A DNA stretch of 64,000 bases, from assembly GCA_013399305.1 (NCBI GenBank), contig VXAI01000380.1, positions 443,059-507,058 of the forward strand, in the 5' to 3' direction. Position 1 is the first letter of the stretch. The number at the start of each line of letters is the position of its first letter. Made by a program: the position numbers and the translations under genes. The stretch comes from Rostratula benghalensis. Its lineage: Eukaryota; Chordata; Aves; Charadriiformes; Rostratulidae. Below the pieces are notes generated by a model. That model saw only the letters and a list, made by a program, of their open reading frames with translations, searched no databases and was not told the DNA's origin. Positions 51,280 to 64,000 of this stretch are shown in pieces.

Positions 51280-52789
51280 TGCGCAGCATGGGAGGGGAGC
51301 AAGTGAGAAGAAACTGCCATATCCCAGAAAATACCAGAACCTTGTGCTGAGGCATTGAGGATGCTCCTCAAGCAAGGCATGCTCCTTGCTTTTCAGTTCA
51401 CCAAGTTAACATAAGAGATGTGAGTGGCTGCCATGAAGTGGCACAAAGTAGGAACTGGAAGGGGAATTTGAAGCCTGGTGAATTTTATTCTGGTATTCTT
51501 GTAAACCTGATATATCCCATTGAAGAGATTACAATAACCCTGACTGTCACATTTGCACTCCTGAACTGGATCTATAGATTGGTCCTTAAAAGGGTGCAGC
51601 CAGTTCATAACACAGAGTGTTGTGAAATGAAGAGCATTACAGGGAGTAGAACGTATTATTAGAAATTGAAAATATTACAAATTGGTAATAGTAATATAGT
51701 TAGGCTTACCCTATGATGTTGTACTTTACCCTGAAGCAAGATAAATCATGAACCTCTTAGAAGTTGGTTGGTTGGGGTTTGGTTTTCTTTTTTTTTCACA
51801 AAGAAGTGCTGCAGTAAATGGTCTTCAGAACATTTCTTCATATTAAAATGATTTTTCAGCCAGCGTAGTAGCTTCTTCCATCTAGTCTAAGGTTTTACAG
51901 AAGTAAACCAAAGAAAAGTGCAAAGTATTATTTACTTAATTAGTCCTCTCTGCAGCATTAATTTCTTTCTGAACTTCATTTCTTCTTAATAAGTATCATA
52001 TCTGTTTATGTTCCTTATGTTACTAAGCAATACCAACACTACCAAATAATAGGGAAACTAAATTTAATAAGGCACTATAATTCTGATCATACTTCATGAG
52101 GATAAGTTCTTAGAAATGCTCTGGGATTCAAAGACTGTGCAGTGCAGCCATGTAAAATACATTGTTTTCATTACAAAAAGCAGTTTGTATCTTGTAAAAA
52201 TGTGCATTTAATTGCATACAGGCACAAAAGCTACACAAAAAATATTCAAATAACATTCCATTATATTTGATAAATCATCTTTTAAACCTTTACATTTATG
52301 AAGCAATTATAACCTAACCACAGGATCTAACACCTTAGAGCTTCATCAAAGTCAATCTAAGGCTGAAGGTGCAATGTTGCTCTGATGGAATTGCTCCCAA
52401 AGACAATTGATCCATTTAGGCACCTTTTTTTCAGCACATTCTGAATGTGATTATTTCTGGTATTATTTCCTGGGTAAGGTCTTGTTCTAGCAATGCCAAT
52501 AATGCCTTATATAAAACAACTAATTAATTGCAAACTGATTAAACTAATATAATTGTTTTCAAAAATCCTACTAATACTCTGGTCCATAGAAAATACAGAA
52601 TCTCTTCCATGAGATATAAATCCAGTGTGATTTATAGAGAACTGCTGGTTTCAGATATTAAATTATACAGACTCATTCACATTAATTGTGAACCTGAGAA
52701 TATTTTGGCAGACCAGTCTTTCTTTAGTTCTAAGTATGAATTGCTCATTCAGCTTCCAGGCTTCTTTGAACTCTCTTTGCAGAGAGAAA

Positions 52790-53563
52790 TTTAGTGAAAT
52801 TTAACAAGGACAAGTGTAGAGTCCTACATCTGGGCAAGAACAACCCCAGGTACCCGTACAAGTTTGGAACTTCCCTGTTGAAGAGCAGTGATGGGAAAGG
52901 GACCTGGGGTCCTGGTGGGCAGCAGGATGCCCATGAGCCAGCTCTGTGCCCTGGTGGCCAAGAAGGCCAATGGCATCCTGGGGTGGATGAGAAGGGGGGT
53001 GGTCAGGAGGTGGAGAGAGGTTCTCCTCCCCCTCTCCTCTGCCCTGGTGAGACCCCATCTGGAATAGTGTGTCCAGTTCTGGGCCCCTCAGCTCCAGAAG
53101 GACAGGGAACTGCTGGAGAGAGTCCAGGGCAGGGCTACAAAGATGCTGAAGGGAGTGGAGCATCTCCCAGAGGAGGAAAGGCTGAGGGAGCTGGGTCTCT
53201 TGAGCTTGGAGAAGAGGAGACTGAGGGGTGACCTCCTGAATGTTTCTAAATCTGGAAAGGGTGAGTGTCAGGAGGATGGAGCCAGGCTCTTCTCAGGGAC
53301 AGGCAATGATAGGACAAGGGGCAATGGGTGCAAGCTGGAACACAGGAGGTTCCACTGAAATAGGAGGAAAAACTTCTTCACGGTGAGGGTGAGGGAGCAC
53401 TGGAAGGGGCTGCCCAGAGAGGTGGTGGAGTCCCCTTCTCTGGAGACATTCAAACCCCTCCTGGACACGTTCCTGTGGGACCTGCTCTGGGTGTTCCTGC
53501 TCTGGCAGGGGGATTGGACTGGGTGAGCTTTCAAGGTCCCTTCCAATCCCTGACATTCTGTGA
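52790..53563 (+). mobile_element. Young CR1 LINE 3' fragment
   Basis: It runs from the ORF2 'aatttaacaaggacaagtg' segment to the CR1 3' end with one ATTCTGTGA unit. The C-terminal ORF2 frame at 53143-53358 is intact ([34 protein letters not shown]). Upstream of it the frame shifts after about 25 codons, so the copy is dead. Over about 210 bp shared with the 59.75 kb copy I count about one mismatch, so both were inserted recently from the same source subfamily. 5'-truncated, no RT catalytic motif present. Confidence 0.95.
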
Positions 53564-54118
53564 ACAACAGTATGTGCCCCTGATCGTTAGGTACATGAAG
53601 CCAAATAACTATCAGTTCATTAGGGATAAAACAATATCAGTGTTAGGGGGTTTTTTCCTTAAAATAAAAAAGTGAATTTGAGCATTTTTTTAATCTATCA
53701 CCAGATATAGGAATAAGACACACCTGTCTATTACTACTGTGAGGCCCCCCATCTCAAATACCTTTGTATCTTTTTTTACACTGGTTTTAGAAAATTTCAG
53801 AGAAATTCCTTCTTTCTTCTCTGTCCTTCTATTTTTTTGCTTAAGCTATTAACCTAGTTGGTCTTAAGAATACTTCTCAAAGCCTCTAAAAATTATAAAA
53901 TTTTTGCTTAAATAAAGTTAACTGGAATATCTGTCAAGAATCAGTTCATAAATGTTTCAAGATGGGATAGTTCCAGAACTGAAATTATATAATGAGTTAT
54001 ATGTGTCCACTTTGGTATTTCCAAGCTTTCAGGTATTCAGGCTAGTACTACCTTACTTTCAAAGAGCTTGTAATCTAAAATGTGTACATACACATTTTAA
54101 TGTACAGGTACCGTACTA

Positions 54119-54716
54119 GGTTGCCTAGAGAAGTTGTGAATGCCACATCCCTGGAGGTGTTCAAGATCAGATTAAACAGGGCTTTGAGAAACCTGGTCTA
54201 CAAAGAATGAATCACAGAATGCTATGGGGTTGGCAGGGACCTCTGGAGATGATCTAGTCCAACCCTCTGCCAAAGTGGGGCCATCCAGAGCAGGCTATGC
54301 AGGAACGTGTCCAGGTGGGTTTGAATGTCTCCAGAGATGGAGACTCCACCACCTCTCTGGGCAGCCTCTGCCAGGGCTCTGACACCCTCAAAGTGAAGAA
54401 ATTTCTCCTGATGGAGATGGAACTTCTTATGTTCAAGTTTGTGCCCATTTCCTCTTGTCCTGTCCCTGGGCACCACTGAAAACATATTGGCTCCATCCTC
54501 CTGACACCCACCCTTGAAGTATTTCTAGGTGTTGATCAGATCCCCGCTCGGCCTTCTCTTCCCCAGACTAAAAATGTCTAAGTCCCTCGGCCTTTCCACA
54601 TAAGAGAGAGGCTCTAGAGGGAGCATCTAGTCTAGAGGGAGGTGTCCCTGCCCAGGGCAGGGGGTTTAGAAATGGATAATCTTTAAGGTCTCTTCCAACC
54701 CATCCAATCTGTGATT
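54119..54716 (+). mobile_element. Older CR1 3' end, split by an inverted CR1
   Basis: The left part (54119-54200: 'ggttgcctagagaagttg', 'catccctggaggtgttcaag', 'gctttgagaaacctggtcta') continues at about 54626-54716 ('tctagagggaggtgtccctg', 'cccagggcaggggg', 'ctttaaggtctcttccaacc'). Together they read as one plus-strand CR1 3' end interrupted by about 425 bp of a minus-strand CR1. The word 'gtcta/tctag' at both breakpoints marks the joint. Confidence 0.85.
54208..54615 (-). mobile_element. CR1 LINE fragment inserted in older CR1
   Basis: On the plus strand it starts with 'aatcacagaatgctatgggg' (the CR1 3' terminus in reverse) and continues backwards through the C-terminal ORF2 coding region. 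The reverse frame at 54222-54485 holds RTRGNGHKLEHKKFH-like and PREVVESP-like motifs. It ends near 'cctttccacataagagagag'. It is more diverged than the copies near 53 and 60 kb. Confidence 0.88.
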
Positions 54717-57015
54717 TATTCTAAAATGTGGTATGTGTTTCAGCAGAAACAAGGTAAATCAAAAAAGCATTATTCAGTCTTCTTGGAAGAATTTTAAATG
54801 GAAGATGAATAGAATATAAATTAACACTGGGCTTTTGGAACAGGTTAATAGAAAAATTAACTGCTCCCTGCTCCCTTACAGGGGCTAATCCCTGCCTACT
54901 GGCATCACAGCTGTACTGCTTCAGATATTCCTACTTCAGAGAAATGGTTTCAGGATCACCTTGTGCTTAGTTCTTATCAAATGTTTAGGAACCTTGTGAA
55001 TGACCAAAAATCTGGCTTGAAATTATGAAAGCAGAGTCTCTGTCTACAAACATGAAGACTGTCTTTCAGGAGTCATGTGAAGATGTTTTGCCTCAAATTG
55101 CATGGTTCGTGGTGTAGGTGTGCTTTCCAAAACCAACATTAGCTGCTACTATAACAGAATGCATTTTGATTCTTCAGCAGCACTAAATGGCATGTTTACC
55201 ATTTCCCAAACTTCCCAAAAGAGTAGTCATTTTGAAAAGTGTAACTACAAATGGGTTTGGTATAAACGTATCTGTTCTTCCATCCTGAAATTGCTGTAGA
55301 AATGCTTCCAGTCCTGGCTCTTGATTTTAGTGCTCATTCAGGCTAACAAGAGTCATTCCTTAGATACACAAGTAGCTGGAATAGGATTTAGTAATACGTA
55401 GAAAACAGATCTAATGAATCTTCTATATCTCCTAGACTGTTATTACTGAAAATATTCTCATGTTTAATGTTCAGGTGTGTCAAGTAAACCTCAAAGAAAA
55501 CAATTTTTAAATAGAAATACTGAGGGCTTCTCAGACCCATGACAACTGGGAACTGGCTGCATTTTCTAAGGTTGTTTCTAGGAGGCAAAGTACTGTGACC
55601 AATATATTCAGAAAGAGAAAGAGACTAACTGACAGTGGAACTGAAGAAGGAGCTAAAGTTGTAGTATTTCTGAGACTACTATTGCTACTACTTTAAATTA
55701 TAAGCCATAATTCAAAGCGATTCCAAAAACAGTCACTGGTTTTAAAATGACTGCTGCTTCACTGTATGAAATAGCTTGTTTCCCCATCTTACCTTGAAAA
55801 CAAAACCTGTCAAATATGCAGATCTATCCTACAAATCTTAAAATGTTAGAAATGCTCAGAAAAGGGATGAAGTCCAAGAGTCCTCTCAATGAGGATTTTG
55901 CTCTGGAGGATTTTCAAACACACAGACAATCCAAGTGCAGCAGTTCCAGTGCAGGTGTTGCATTGCTCTGAATTTTTTATCACTGCTAGCGTGACGGAAG
56001 ATCTCTTAGCAATCTGTTTCAAATAATACATGCAAGAGTTACCCAAGGGATTTTAAATGTTAGCAACACAATTACAGTGACATTTTCTTTTACTTACATG
56101 TGCATGTGCACATACCTGCAACCCTAAAGCTTGTTTCCAATGTTTTAAAAGATTTAACATATACCACTTCCTAAAAATGATCGTATGCTATGTGGATTAA
56201 GAAAAAGAAGGTACTCAGCTCCAACCAGACTTGCTGCCCTTACTGCAAAATTTTTTAGGTGCCCAGAAAGTGTCTAGTTATCTGTTATGCAGAGCTTTGA
56301 AGGAACTGCAGAATATTATCTGAAGATCTGATTTGCCAGGATTTTCCCAGCACTTTAGTGACTACGCTTCGTAACACCTGTATAATTACAAAGAACCCAC
56401 CCTATCTCATTTATTTTTTCCACACCAATTCAGCTCAGACACTTCACTCTTGCTTTGCCACACTATTAGTTTTCTGCTCTAAAGGGCTCAAATTCCAAAT
56501 TTTTTCCTATATCTGTGCAGTGTTTTCTGTCTAAGAACTTTTTTCATGTGATCCATAGCTCACTCAAAACCAAATGGATCCATCACCATCCAGTGCCATT
56601 ATTTAGATTAGGATATACTATTCTAGAAGGGAATTTGGATAAAGGCATTGATTCTAAAGCAGAAATGCTTTGGAATTATTTTTAATATCATATGGGGTAT
56701 GGTATATATGGCAAGAGAGGTATATGGTATATACAGAAGAGATTAAGGGAAATAAAACCAAGCAAATAATGGTCAGGAACGTAAAATCAGGTAAACAATT
56801 ATAATGTTCTGCTTAAAGGAAGTAAAAGCTGTTGAAGGGTTAGGAACTATCATGCATCCATGGTTAAGAAAAAAAGCATGTGGGGGTTTTTTTATTCTCT
56901 TGAAATAAAGTCAGGGAAAACAAGTAACTAGTGTGTAGATTTTCTGTTGTGACCACAGATTAGATTTGTGAATTGTGAATTGAATTTTCAACTGGTGATG
57001 GGTTTAGAAATACTG
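54717..57015 (+). other. Inferred 3' end of HS3ST1 intron
   Basis: AT-rich sequence with no recognised repeat. A short TATGGTATAT-type tandem lies near 56696-56735. No alternative exon is supported. Confidence 0.5.
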
Positions 57016-57038
57016 ATTTGTCTTATTTTATTTTTTAG
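57011..57038 (+). other. Splice acceptor of the HS3ST1 terminal exon
   Basis: A branch-point-like TACTGAT (57011-57017, branch A at 57016) is followed by the pyrimidine-rich 'tcttattttattttttag' ending at AG 57037-57038. The A lies 22 bases before the exon, a normal distance. It is 116 bases before the HS3ST1 start codon, which fits a terminal exon carrying a little 5' UTR and the whole coding region. Usage is inferred; no transcript was available. Confidence 0.7.
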
Positions 57039-58084
<1,046 letters not shown>

Positions 58085-58740
58085 TGACTTTGGAATCAAC
58101 ATTTCTTAAAAAGGGCCTGAAACAAACTCTTTCAAACATATCATTCTAACATGTAAGGATTGATTTTATGAGAACTCTAACCTACTGGTTATGTGCTTCA
58201 TTGAAATAACACATCTGTTAACTCAGTGAAATAATACCCTTTCAGTTTCATGTATTTGTATGATTACTGTGAGTCCCATTCTGAGCTTCTTTCTCCTATC
58301 ATGCAAATACTTTAACTTCAGTGGACTTATTTCAGATCTGTATCTGTTACAAGATTTGTGCTGTTTAGGAATAATGGCTGCTTTTAAAAGTTTTTAAAAA
58401 TGTAAATATTTGAAGTGGTACTATCCTAACTGTTCTGTATTTTTTGTTGTTAGTACTTTTTATATTATGCACAATGATAGTGGTGTTGATTTCTAGAATT
58501 TTTCATACAAGCTAAATTATATGTTAAAACAGGAGCATATACAGTAGCTCTAATAAATAATTCATCCTCTGTTAATTTGCCGAAGTTCTTCATTAATAAT
58601 AAAATTAATCTATTTGCCCTACGATTTTGAAGAGGTGAATTAGAAGCTCCCTTTCTGTATATCACACTCATACTGTCTTATACTATATTAGTTTGAAAAA
58701 TAAAAATATAAAAATAAAAATCTTCAACAAAAGAACATGA
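58085..58740 (+). other. HS3ST1: HS3ST1 3' UTR (inferred extent)
   Basis: AT-rich sequence after the TAA, with no repeat. It contains AATAAA at 58552-58557 and a cluster of two more near 58.7 kb, so an mRNA end shortly after either is likely. ATTT-rich words are present but I do not see a classic overlapping AUUUA array. The true end needs transcript data. Confidence 0.6.
58699..58718 (+). terminator. HS3ST1: Clustered polyadenylation signals
   Basis: AATAAA at 58699-58704 and again at 58713-58718, about 620 bases after the stop codon. An earlier single AATAAA lies at 58552. Clustering suggests this is the main 3' processing site, but a GU-rich downstream element is not obvious. Confidence 0.5.
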
Positions 58741-59752
58741 ACTGTTTGAAAAAACTTAAAATGAGAGTTCTGAATGTAAAGAAATTAAATAATCCCAGGA
58801 AACCTCAGTTTACCGTGTCACTCTATACACTAAGAACAAACAAACAAAAAAATGGAAAAAAATATTAATTATGTCACCGCTATTGAATGAAAAAGCTCTT
58901 CATTAGTACTACCATATTAATCATGTTTGTATTCTGTGACTAGATATTCTATTGCTCTCCTACCTTTAATTTAGATATCTCCCTTGACACATTGGCTTGC
59001 TTGCTTTCCTTTTTATTTTGTTGTTTTTAATGCAAATCATGGGATGTACTCAAAGTTAAAATAACACCTTGTTATACTGAGTATCTCAGGCCCCGTGTCA
59101 ATATAATAAGTATGACATACTCAGACTATATGTAAAAACCATACCCACCTATATACTGACATTAGGAGGTTTTTTTATTTTTAATATTTTTTTGTTTTAC
59201 AATATTGTGCTGGTCTTTTCTCCTTTTTCATGTAAACATTTCATTATATATCAGTACCAAAGCAATTAACTTGAAATGTTAAAGATGGTGCCAGAGAGAA
59301 TTCCAGGTGCAGCTGGGCTTTCTTGACATTGTACCATGCAGTCCAGAACCTCTGGTGCTCCCCGTGGTAGAAGCATTCATTGGGTAGATGTGGGCCCACT
59401 CTGAGCGTCGTAGCATCAATCTCTACCTAAGTTTAATCCACTATGCTGCCTACAGGAGGATGTGTTCCTAACATCAAATTCAGTCTTCCACTTCAGAGGA
59501 TAAAAGATACATATTGCAGCAGTAATTTTTAGGTTTCTAATAGCTGATGGGGGGGCTACTTAGATGTTGGGCATGTTCCACTGAAGCTGGACAGAGTCAG
59601 ACCCAGCCAGATTATATGGAAATTACCTTCATCAAATATTCCCCCAAAAATGCAAAATGAAAAATAATATGACAAATCTTATTCTTTATCTCTTCTGCTA
59701 CTTGAATGTGCATATGTAAGAGAAAATTAGGGGTTTTTTGAATTAGCATAAC
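58741..59752. other. Downstream flank, nothing recognised
   Basis: AT-rich to about 59280, then a patch of more balanced composition (59280-59620) that matches no family I know and has no sizeable frame. It is bounded on the right by a young CR1. Confidence 0.45.
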
Positions 59753-60330
59753 ATTCTCCCCCTCTCCTCTGCCCTGGTGAGACCCCATCTGGAATAGTGT
59801 GTCCAGTTCTGGGCCCCTCAGCTCCAGAAGGACAGGGAACTGCTGGAGAGAGTCCAGGGCAGGGCCACAAAGATGCTGAAGGGAGTGGAGCATCTCCCAG
59901 AGGAGGAAAGGCTGAGGGAGCTGGGTCTCTTGAGCTTGGAGAAGAGGAGACTGAGGGGTGACCTCNNNNNNNNNNNNNNNNNNNNNNNNNNNNNNNNNNN
60001 NNNNNNNNNNNNNNNNNNNNNNNNNNNNNNNNNNNNNNNNNNNNNNNNNNNNNNNNNNNNNNNNNNNNNNNNNNNNNNNNNNNNNNNNNNNNNNNNNNNN
60101 NNNNNNNNNNNNNNNNNNNNNNNNNNNNNNNNNNNNNNNNNNNNNNNNNNNNNNNNNNNNNNNNNNNNNNNNNNNNNNNNNNNNNNNNNNGAGACATTCA
60201 AACCCCTCCTGGACACGTTCCTGTGGGACCTGCTCTGGGTGTTCCTGCTCTGGCAGGGGATTGGACTGGATGAGCTTTCAAAGTCCCTTCCAAACCCTGA
60301 TAGTCTGTGATTCTGTGATTCTGTGATTCA
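59753..60330 (+). mobile_element. Young CR1 LINE 3' fragment with assembly gap
   Basis: Begins abruptly at 'attctccccctctcctctgc' (5' truncation) and follows the 53 kb copy with about one mismatch over 210 bp up to the gap. After the gap it gives the 3' end, with about three tandem ATTCTGTG units (60303-60330) compared with one in the 53 kb copy. The visible ORF2 C-terminal motifs are the same ([18 protein letters not shown]). Too short to encode a reverse transcriptase. Confidence 0.95.
59966..60190. other. Assembly gap (225 N) inside young CR1
   Basis: By alignment with the 53 kb copy (53236-53442) the missing CR1 segment should be about 207 bases, close to the 225 N inserted. The gap most likely holds only CR1 sequence. 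Confidence 0.95.
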
Positions 60331-63300
60331 CTTCTGAAAATATCTTTCAGAAGTATGATTATTTCCTACATCTTTGATTTCTACAGATGGCCAAAATTAT
60401 TTACCTCTGCTTTTTCTGAGGTTGTGGCTTCTTAATCATTAATATTGATCAGATCTGGGCAGTACTAGTACAAAGTTGATCTGAATCAGGTGTGGAAAGA
60501 ACAGGATGTTTATGCTGGTATTGTACTGTCTCTACAAGGACATTGGATGGTTGAACTGTCATAATTAGCATTTGTGCAGTTGAATAATACTTTCTTTGTC
60601 ATTTGTCAAGTAAAAAGTTAACCCAGAAAAAATCTGATCTCTGAATCAGCAAGTGATCTTATATTTGACAAACACTTTAATTTTTTTATCTGATAACAGA
60701 AGCCCCATACCCAGATTCCCTGTGTTGTTTAACACAGCCTGTCCTTCCCAACCAATGCAATCTCAGTGATGAATGGAACTCAGTCCAATCCATTAAATTC
60801 AGCACTACAGTATTGGTGGTAATTGGTGGTAGCAGAATTTCTTTTTTTTTTTTTTTTTTTTTTGCAAGAATCTAATTTGAAAACAATGTGCAGTTTAACA
60901 AAGGTTTCAGGTAGCTGCCAGTAACTGAAGAGTTCACATGTCTATAGGGCATGTTCAATTTCATAGGCTTCCATATGAGCTGAATCCAGGAACAGGAGTT
61001 GGAAGAAGCTGTATGAATCTTTGCAAATGAAGGTCTTTCTGGTATTGATCTGTATGGATTCATTTATCTACTTGATTTGTTAGCACTCTTCATTCCTGCT
61101 CAGTATTTTTTGGGAAGGACAGAGTTGATAGAAGTAGTTCTGTGACAAGTTTAGGGTTTGCTAATATCAGAAGAAATAGATTATGCATTTGATAATTTGG
61201 GAGAGGGGTCAGTAGTTTTGGTTTGATTTTACATAAATCAAGATTCTCATCTGAACGTTGTCTACAAAGATGCAACTTCACCTCAGTATAACAGAATTCA
61301 ATAAATACAGTAGACTATAACTTAACATTGCAAACTCTTTCAGTCAGCTTCTCATTTTGTGATCTGAAAAATATTGTTTCATTAACCTTTTCCATTCTTA
61401 CTGTCTTCTAAAGATAGCACTCCTTCCCTCAGCCTCAGGAGGGGGATCAGATCAACTTAAAGATCCACCAAACCATTCTTTAGTTTGGCACTTGGAATTT
61501 GAAACTAGTCTGATTTTGGAAAGAACTATAGGCTCACCATCAGTATAAAGATGAAAAATTCAAGAAATTACAAATACCTCTTACGAATTTCCACAATTGA
61601 TAGCAAATCATAAAGTATTCTTCCCCAAATTGATCATCAAAGGTTTTCATCTCATTTTTTTATACTCAATAAATTATTTTAGATACTCAAGAAATTTATT
61701 TAGAAATAAATCTCACCTGGGAAGGTTGCTTAAAGAGGTCATGCATTTGTGTTTAAGGTTGTTGGGAGCATCTGAATCAGATGTTACTGTCACATCTGTG
61801 AGACTACTGCAGAAGTTATGATGAATTGAGCAGCTCTCATCTTGTTTGCATCTCACAAATATTAAGCCTTCATTTTAAATACTGTTATTTTCATTTTTTC
61901 AGTTAAAAACCCATAGTTATAGTTTCTTTGATCTAATAGCACTGAGAATTACTAATAAGAAGCAACTGCAGCTGTTAAATAGATCAGTTTAGCCGTTGCC
62001 ACAATAATCAGCTCACTCACACTTTATAACTAGACAAGCCTAGTTTTAATATTTTTTTAATATGGGCTATATATATTGCCTATAGTACTTTAAGAAAAGT
62101 CAGTGGGAAACTTCAGAGCTAAGTTTTTGCCCCCCAAAGTTCCTAATATTTAACCAGTGAGAAGAAAACTAAGAGGTTCCTCCACTGCACTCACACACAT
62201 TATTTTATCAAGAAGGGGATTGGATTTTTTCATTGTCTGGTCTGTATCTAACTGCTCAAAGGCTTTGGGCTCACTTCTGGTCTTTTCTTCCACAGCTTTT
62301 ACAGTTCCTCCTAAATACCTGTTAATGCAGAGAGATTTTTGGAATATTCTTAAGCAATATTGTGAAGAACTTTACAGAAAGCATACATTTAGTGCATATT
62401 ACATGCTGTTACACAACATCAACTCCTTCAGCATCTTTTTGATACAAAGCCAGTAGATAATCCTATCAAATGTATTGAAAAAAGGTTAGATGGACTACTG
62501 CAGGGAAGTTTTTAGTCATCATGGACATTTCACAAACACATCAAAAAGATAGTTAAAAATTGGGTTTCTTCCAGCAAGTTTGACTGCTTATTGCCTTTCT
62601 CCATTCAGAACTTTTAATGAATTGGACAAAAAAATTAGTATTGTCATAATCCCTATAATTTCTTGTTTAATCTTTGAGGTCAAAATAAAAAATATGGTTT
62701 ATTACTTTGTTTTATAGGAGCACAGTTTAAAATAGACAAGAAAAAGCAAGAGACACAACCCCCCCCCAATACCTTGATGCATAGCATGGCAATATGTACA
62801 ACAACAATAAACACAATAACATTTCCTTGCAGAGAAAGGAACATTTCAATTACTTAAGTAATTAATAATTATACAACTGTGGATTATTTTCTGTACTTGT
62901 GGATTTTATCCTTCATTTCCTCCAAAAGTTTGAATTTTATCACAGAAATGAACAGACACATTGGAATTAAAATCCATAATAATTTGCCTAGCACATTAAT
63001 CATTACCAGCAGTAAATGGCCAATAGTTTGATACAGGCCAAGTAATTTACACTTCGATTATTTCAAGTTTCAGTGTGACTTACTAAATTATTCTGCTATT
63101 TTATAAAACAAATGTAAGAGTTAGAACCACAGTTGATAAAATACTCTGTAGTATCATTCTGTGATTACAGAGGAATTGTCACGTCTTTAATTAACAGTGG
63201 CATGAAAAATTTTTGGAAGCCAAGGTACTAATAAAACAGCTGAGTATAAATGAATACTTGAGGTTGAAATTGCTGCCTAGGGAAAATAAAACCAATTAAA

Positions 63301-64000
63301 GCAAACTGCAACAAATCATACTTTCCTGGTACAATAGAAGTGATGCAAGGTGTACAATACATTGTGTACAGCCCATGTAACAAATCCTATGCAGTCTATT
63401 TGCTGATGCAAAATGGTCTTATGCTTTTACATTGTATATTCTTTTAGTTCCATCACAAAAAGCTCTCTGCAAGTGTTTAAAAAAAATCCTCTTAATGTAA
63501 ACTCTTTACCAGTGGTACAGGTTTTCTCTCAAATGACACTGTGGTTTTGCATTGTTTCCTTTGAGAAAAATAAACGTGGTGTGAGTCACACTGCAATAAA
63601 AGTAGACAGTTATTGTACCAGCATTAAGAATACTGCTTCTGTTTATGACACTTCCCAGTGAAGAACACTTTTATATAGGCACTGGTAATAGCTTAATAAT
63701 CTTTTTGTATTTTCTCTCTCTTCATTAGGTAATGAAACTACGTTATACCTTTTCTTATCCTAAAGAACATTACTGTAGACTCCTGTTACTCTGAAGCCCT
63801 GACTTACAGGTATAATGTACATGGTAGTAAAAAAAGGCAAGCACAGGTAATTAAGAATCTATTACCTTTGCCACTTGGACTGGCTAAGATTTTCTTATTT
63901 TTTAACTCTTTTGATGTGAACATTTTGATCCATTGTAAACTTTCCATTAGGAATGTATCAGTCAAAATTGCAACAGCCAAAAATAAAGCAAGAGCAACTA
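60331..64000. other. Downstream flank, no gene recognised
   Basis: AT-rich sequence with a poly-T run (60842-60863) and a short C run (about 62759-62767). Open frames reach at most about 100 codons and show no protein-like character. No CR1 or LTR was recognised here. Confidence 0.5.
60842..60863. repeat. Poly-T tract
   Basis: About 22 consecutive T. No retroposed body was recognised on either side. Confidence 0.9.

Larger units (their letters stand above)
45906..52789 (+). other. Inferred HS3ST1 intron, about 6.9 kb without clear repeats
   Basis: AT-rich sequence with short poly-A and poly-T runs (for example about 46620-46633 and 48460-48475). It also holds a 12-bp inverted repeat and a G-rich tract, listed separately. 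No CR1, LTR or exon could be recognised, which makes it one of the least repeat-laden stretches of the intron. Confidence 0.45.

Noticed and set aside
52794..53231. 145-codon frame that looks like a gene
   Set aside because: It is CR1 ORF2 read across a frameshift. After the first 25 or so codons the frame is out of register with ORF2.
59727..60310. Frames of 122-156 codons spanning the gap
   Set aside because: Most of their length is N, and the remainder is CR1.

Overview
The window looks like avian (bird) nuclear DNA from an AT-rich, gene-poor macrochromosomal region. The evidence is the large number of CR1 LINE fragments (about ten, in both orientations, two of them nested), their characteristic 3' ends with short ATTCTGTG-type terminal repeats, an ERVL-type avian LTR, and one vertebrate gene with a long intron. 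Two CR1 copies are almost identical to each other, so CR1 was active recently in this lineage. That is notable in Piciformes (woodpeckers and relatives), but the order-level placement is only an inference. There are two assembly gaps (33801-34015 and 59966-60190), both inside CR1 copies.

Layout. Positions 1 to about 21.5 kb are non-coding flank: AT-rich sequence, a nested CR1 pair (6.5-7.07 kb), a 5S-rRNA-derived SINE remnant (about 15.65-15.75 kb), G-rich tracts and several hairpins. A strong CpG island (about 21.55-22.83 kb) with GC boxes and no clear TATA box is the only promoter-like region. From there to 57038 lies what I infer to be one intron of about 34 kb. It carries CR1 copies at 27.9-28.8, 33.5-35.5, 36.9, 38.6, 52.8-53.6 and 54.1-54.7 kb, an LTR at 41.1-41.4 kb and old CR1/L3-like pieces at 44.7-45.9 kb. 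At 57039 a splice acceptor opens the terminal exon. It holds a 33-residue upstream ORF and then a single-exon 309-residue coding region (57155-58084) for heparan sulfate glucosamine 3-O-sulfotransferase 1 (HS3ST1), followed by an AU-rich 3' UTR with clustered polyadenylation signals near 58.7 kb. The last 5.3 kb is downstream flank with another young CR1 (59.75-60.33 kb).

Biology. The only protein-coding gene I can support is HS3ST1. It is a Golgi sulfotransferase that puts the rare 3-O-sulfate on glucosamine in heparan sulfate and so creates antithrombin-type binding sites. A non-coding CpG-island first exon spliced over a long intron to one coding exon is the known arrangement of this gene in vertebrates. 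I found no new multi-gene system. The points most worth following up are the uORF that begins exactly at the splice acceptor, the divergence of this HS3ST1 from its mammalian counterpart, the young CR1 copies and the gaps they cause, and the 5S-SINE relic.
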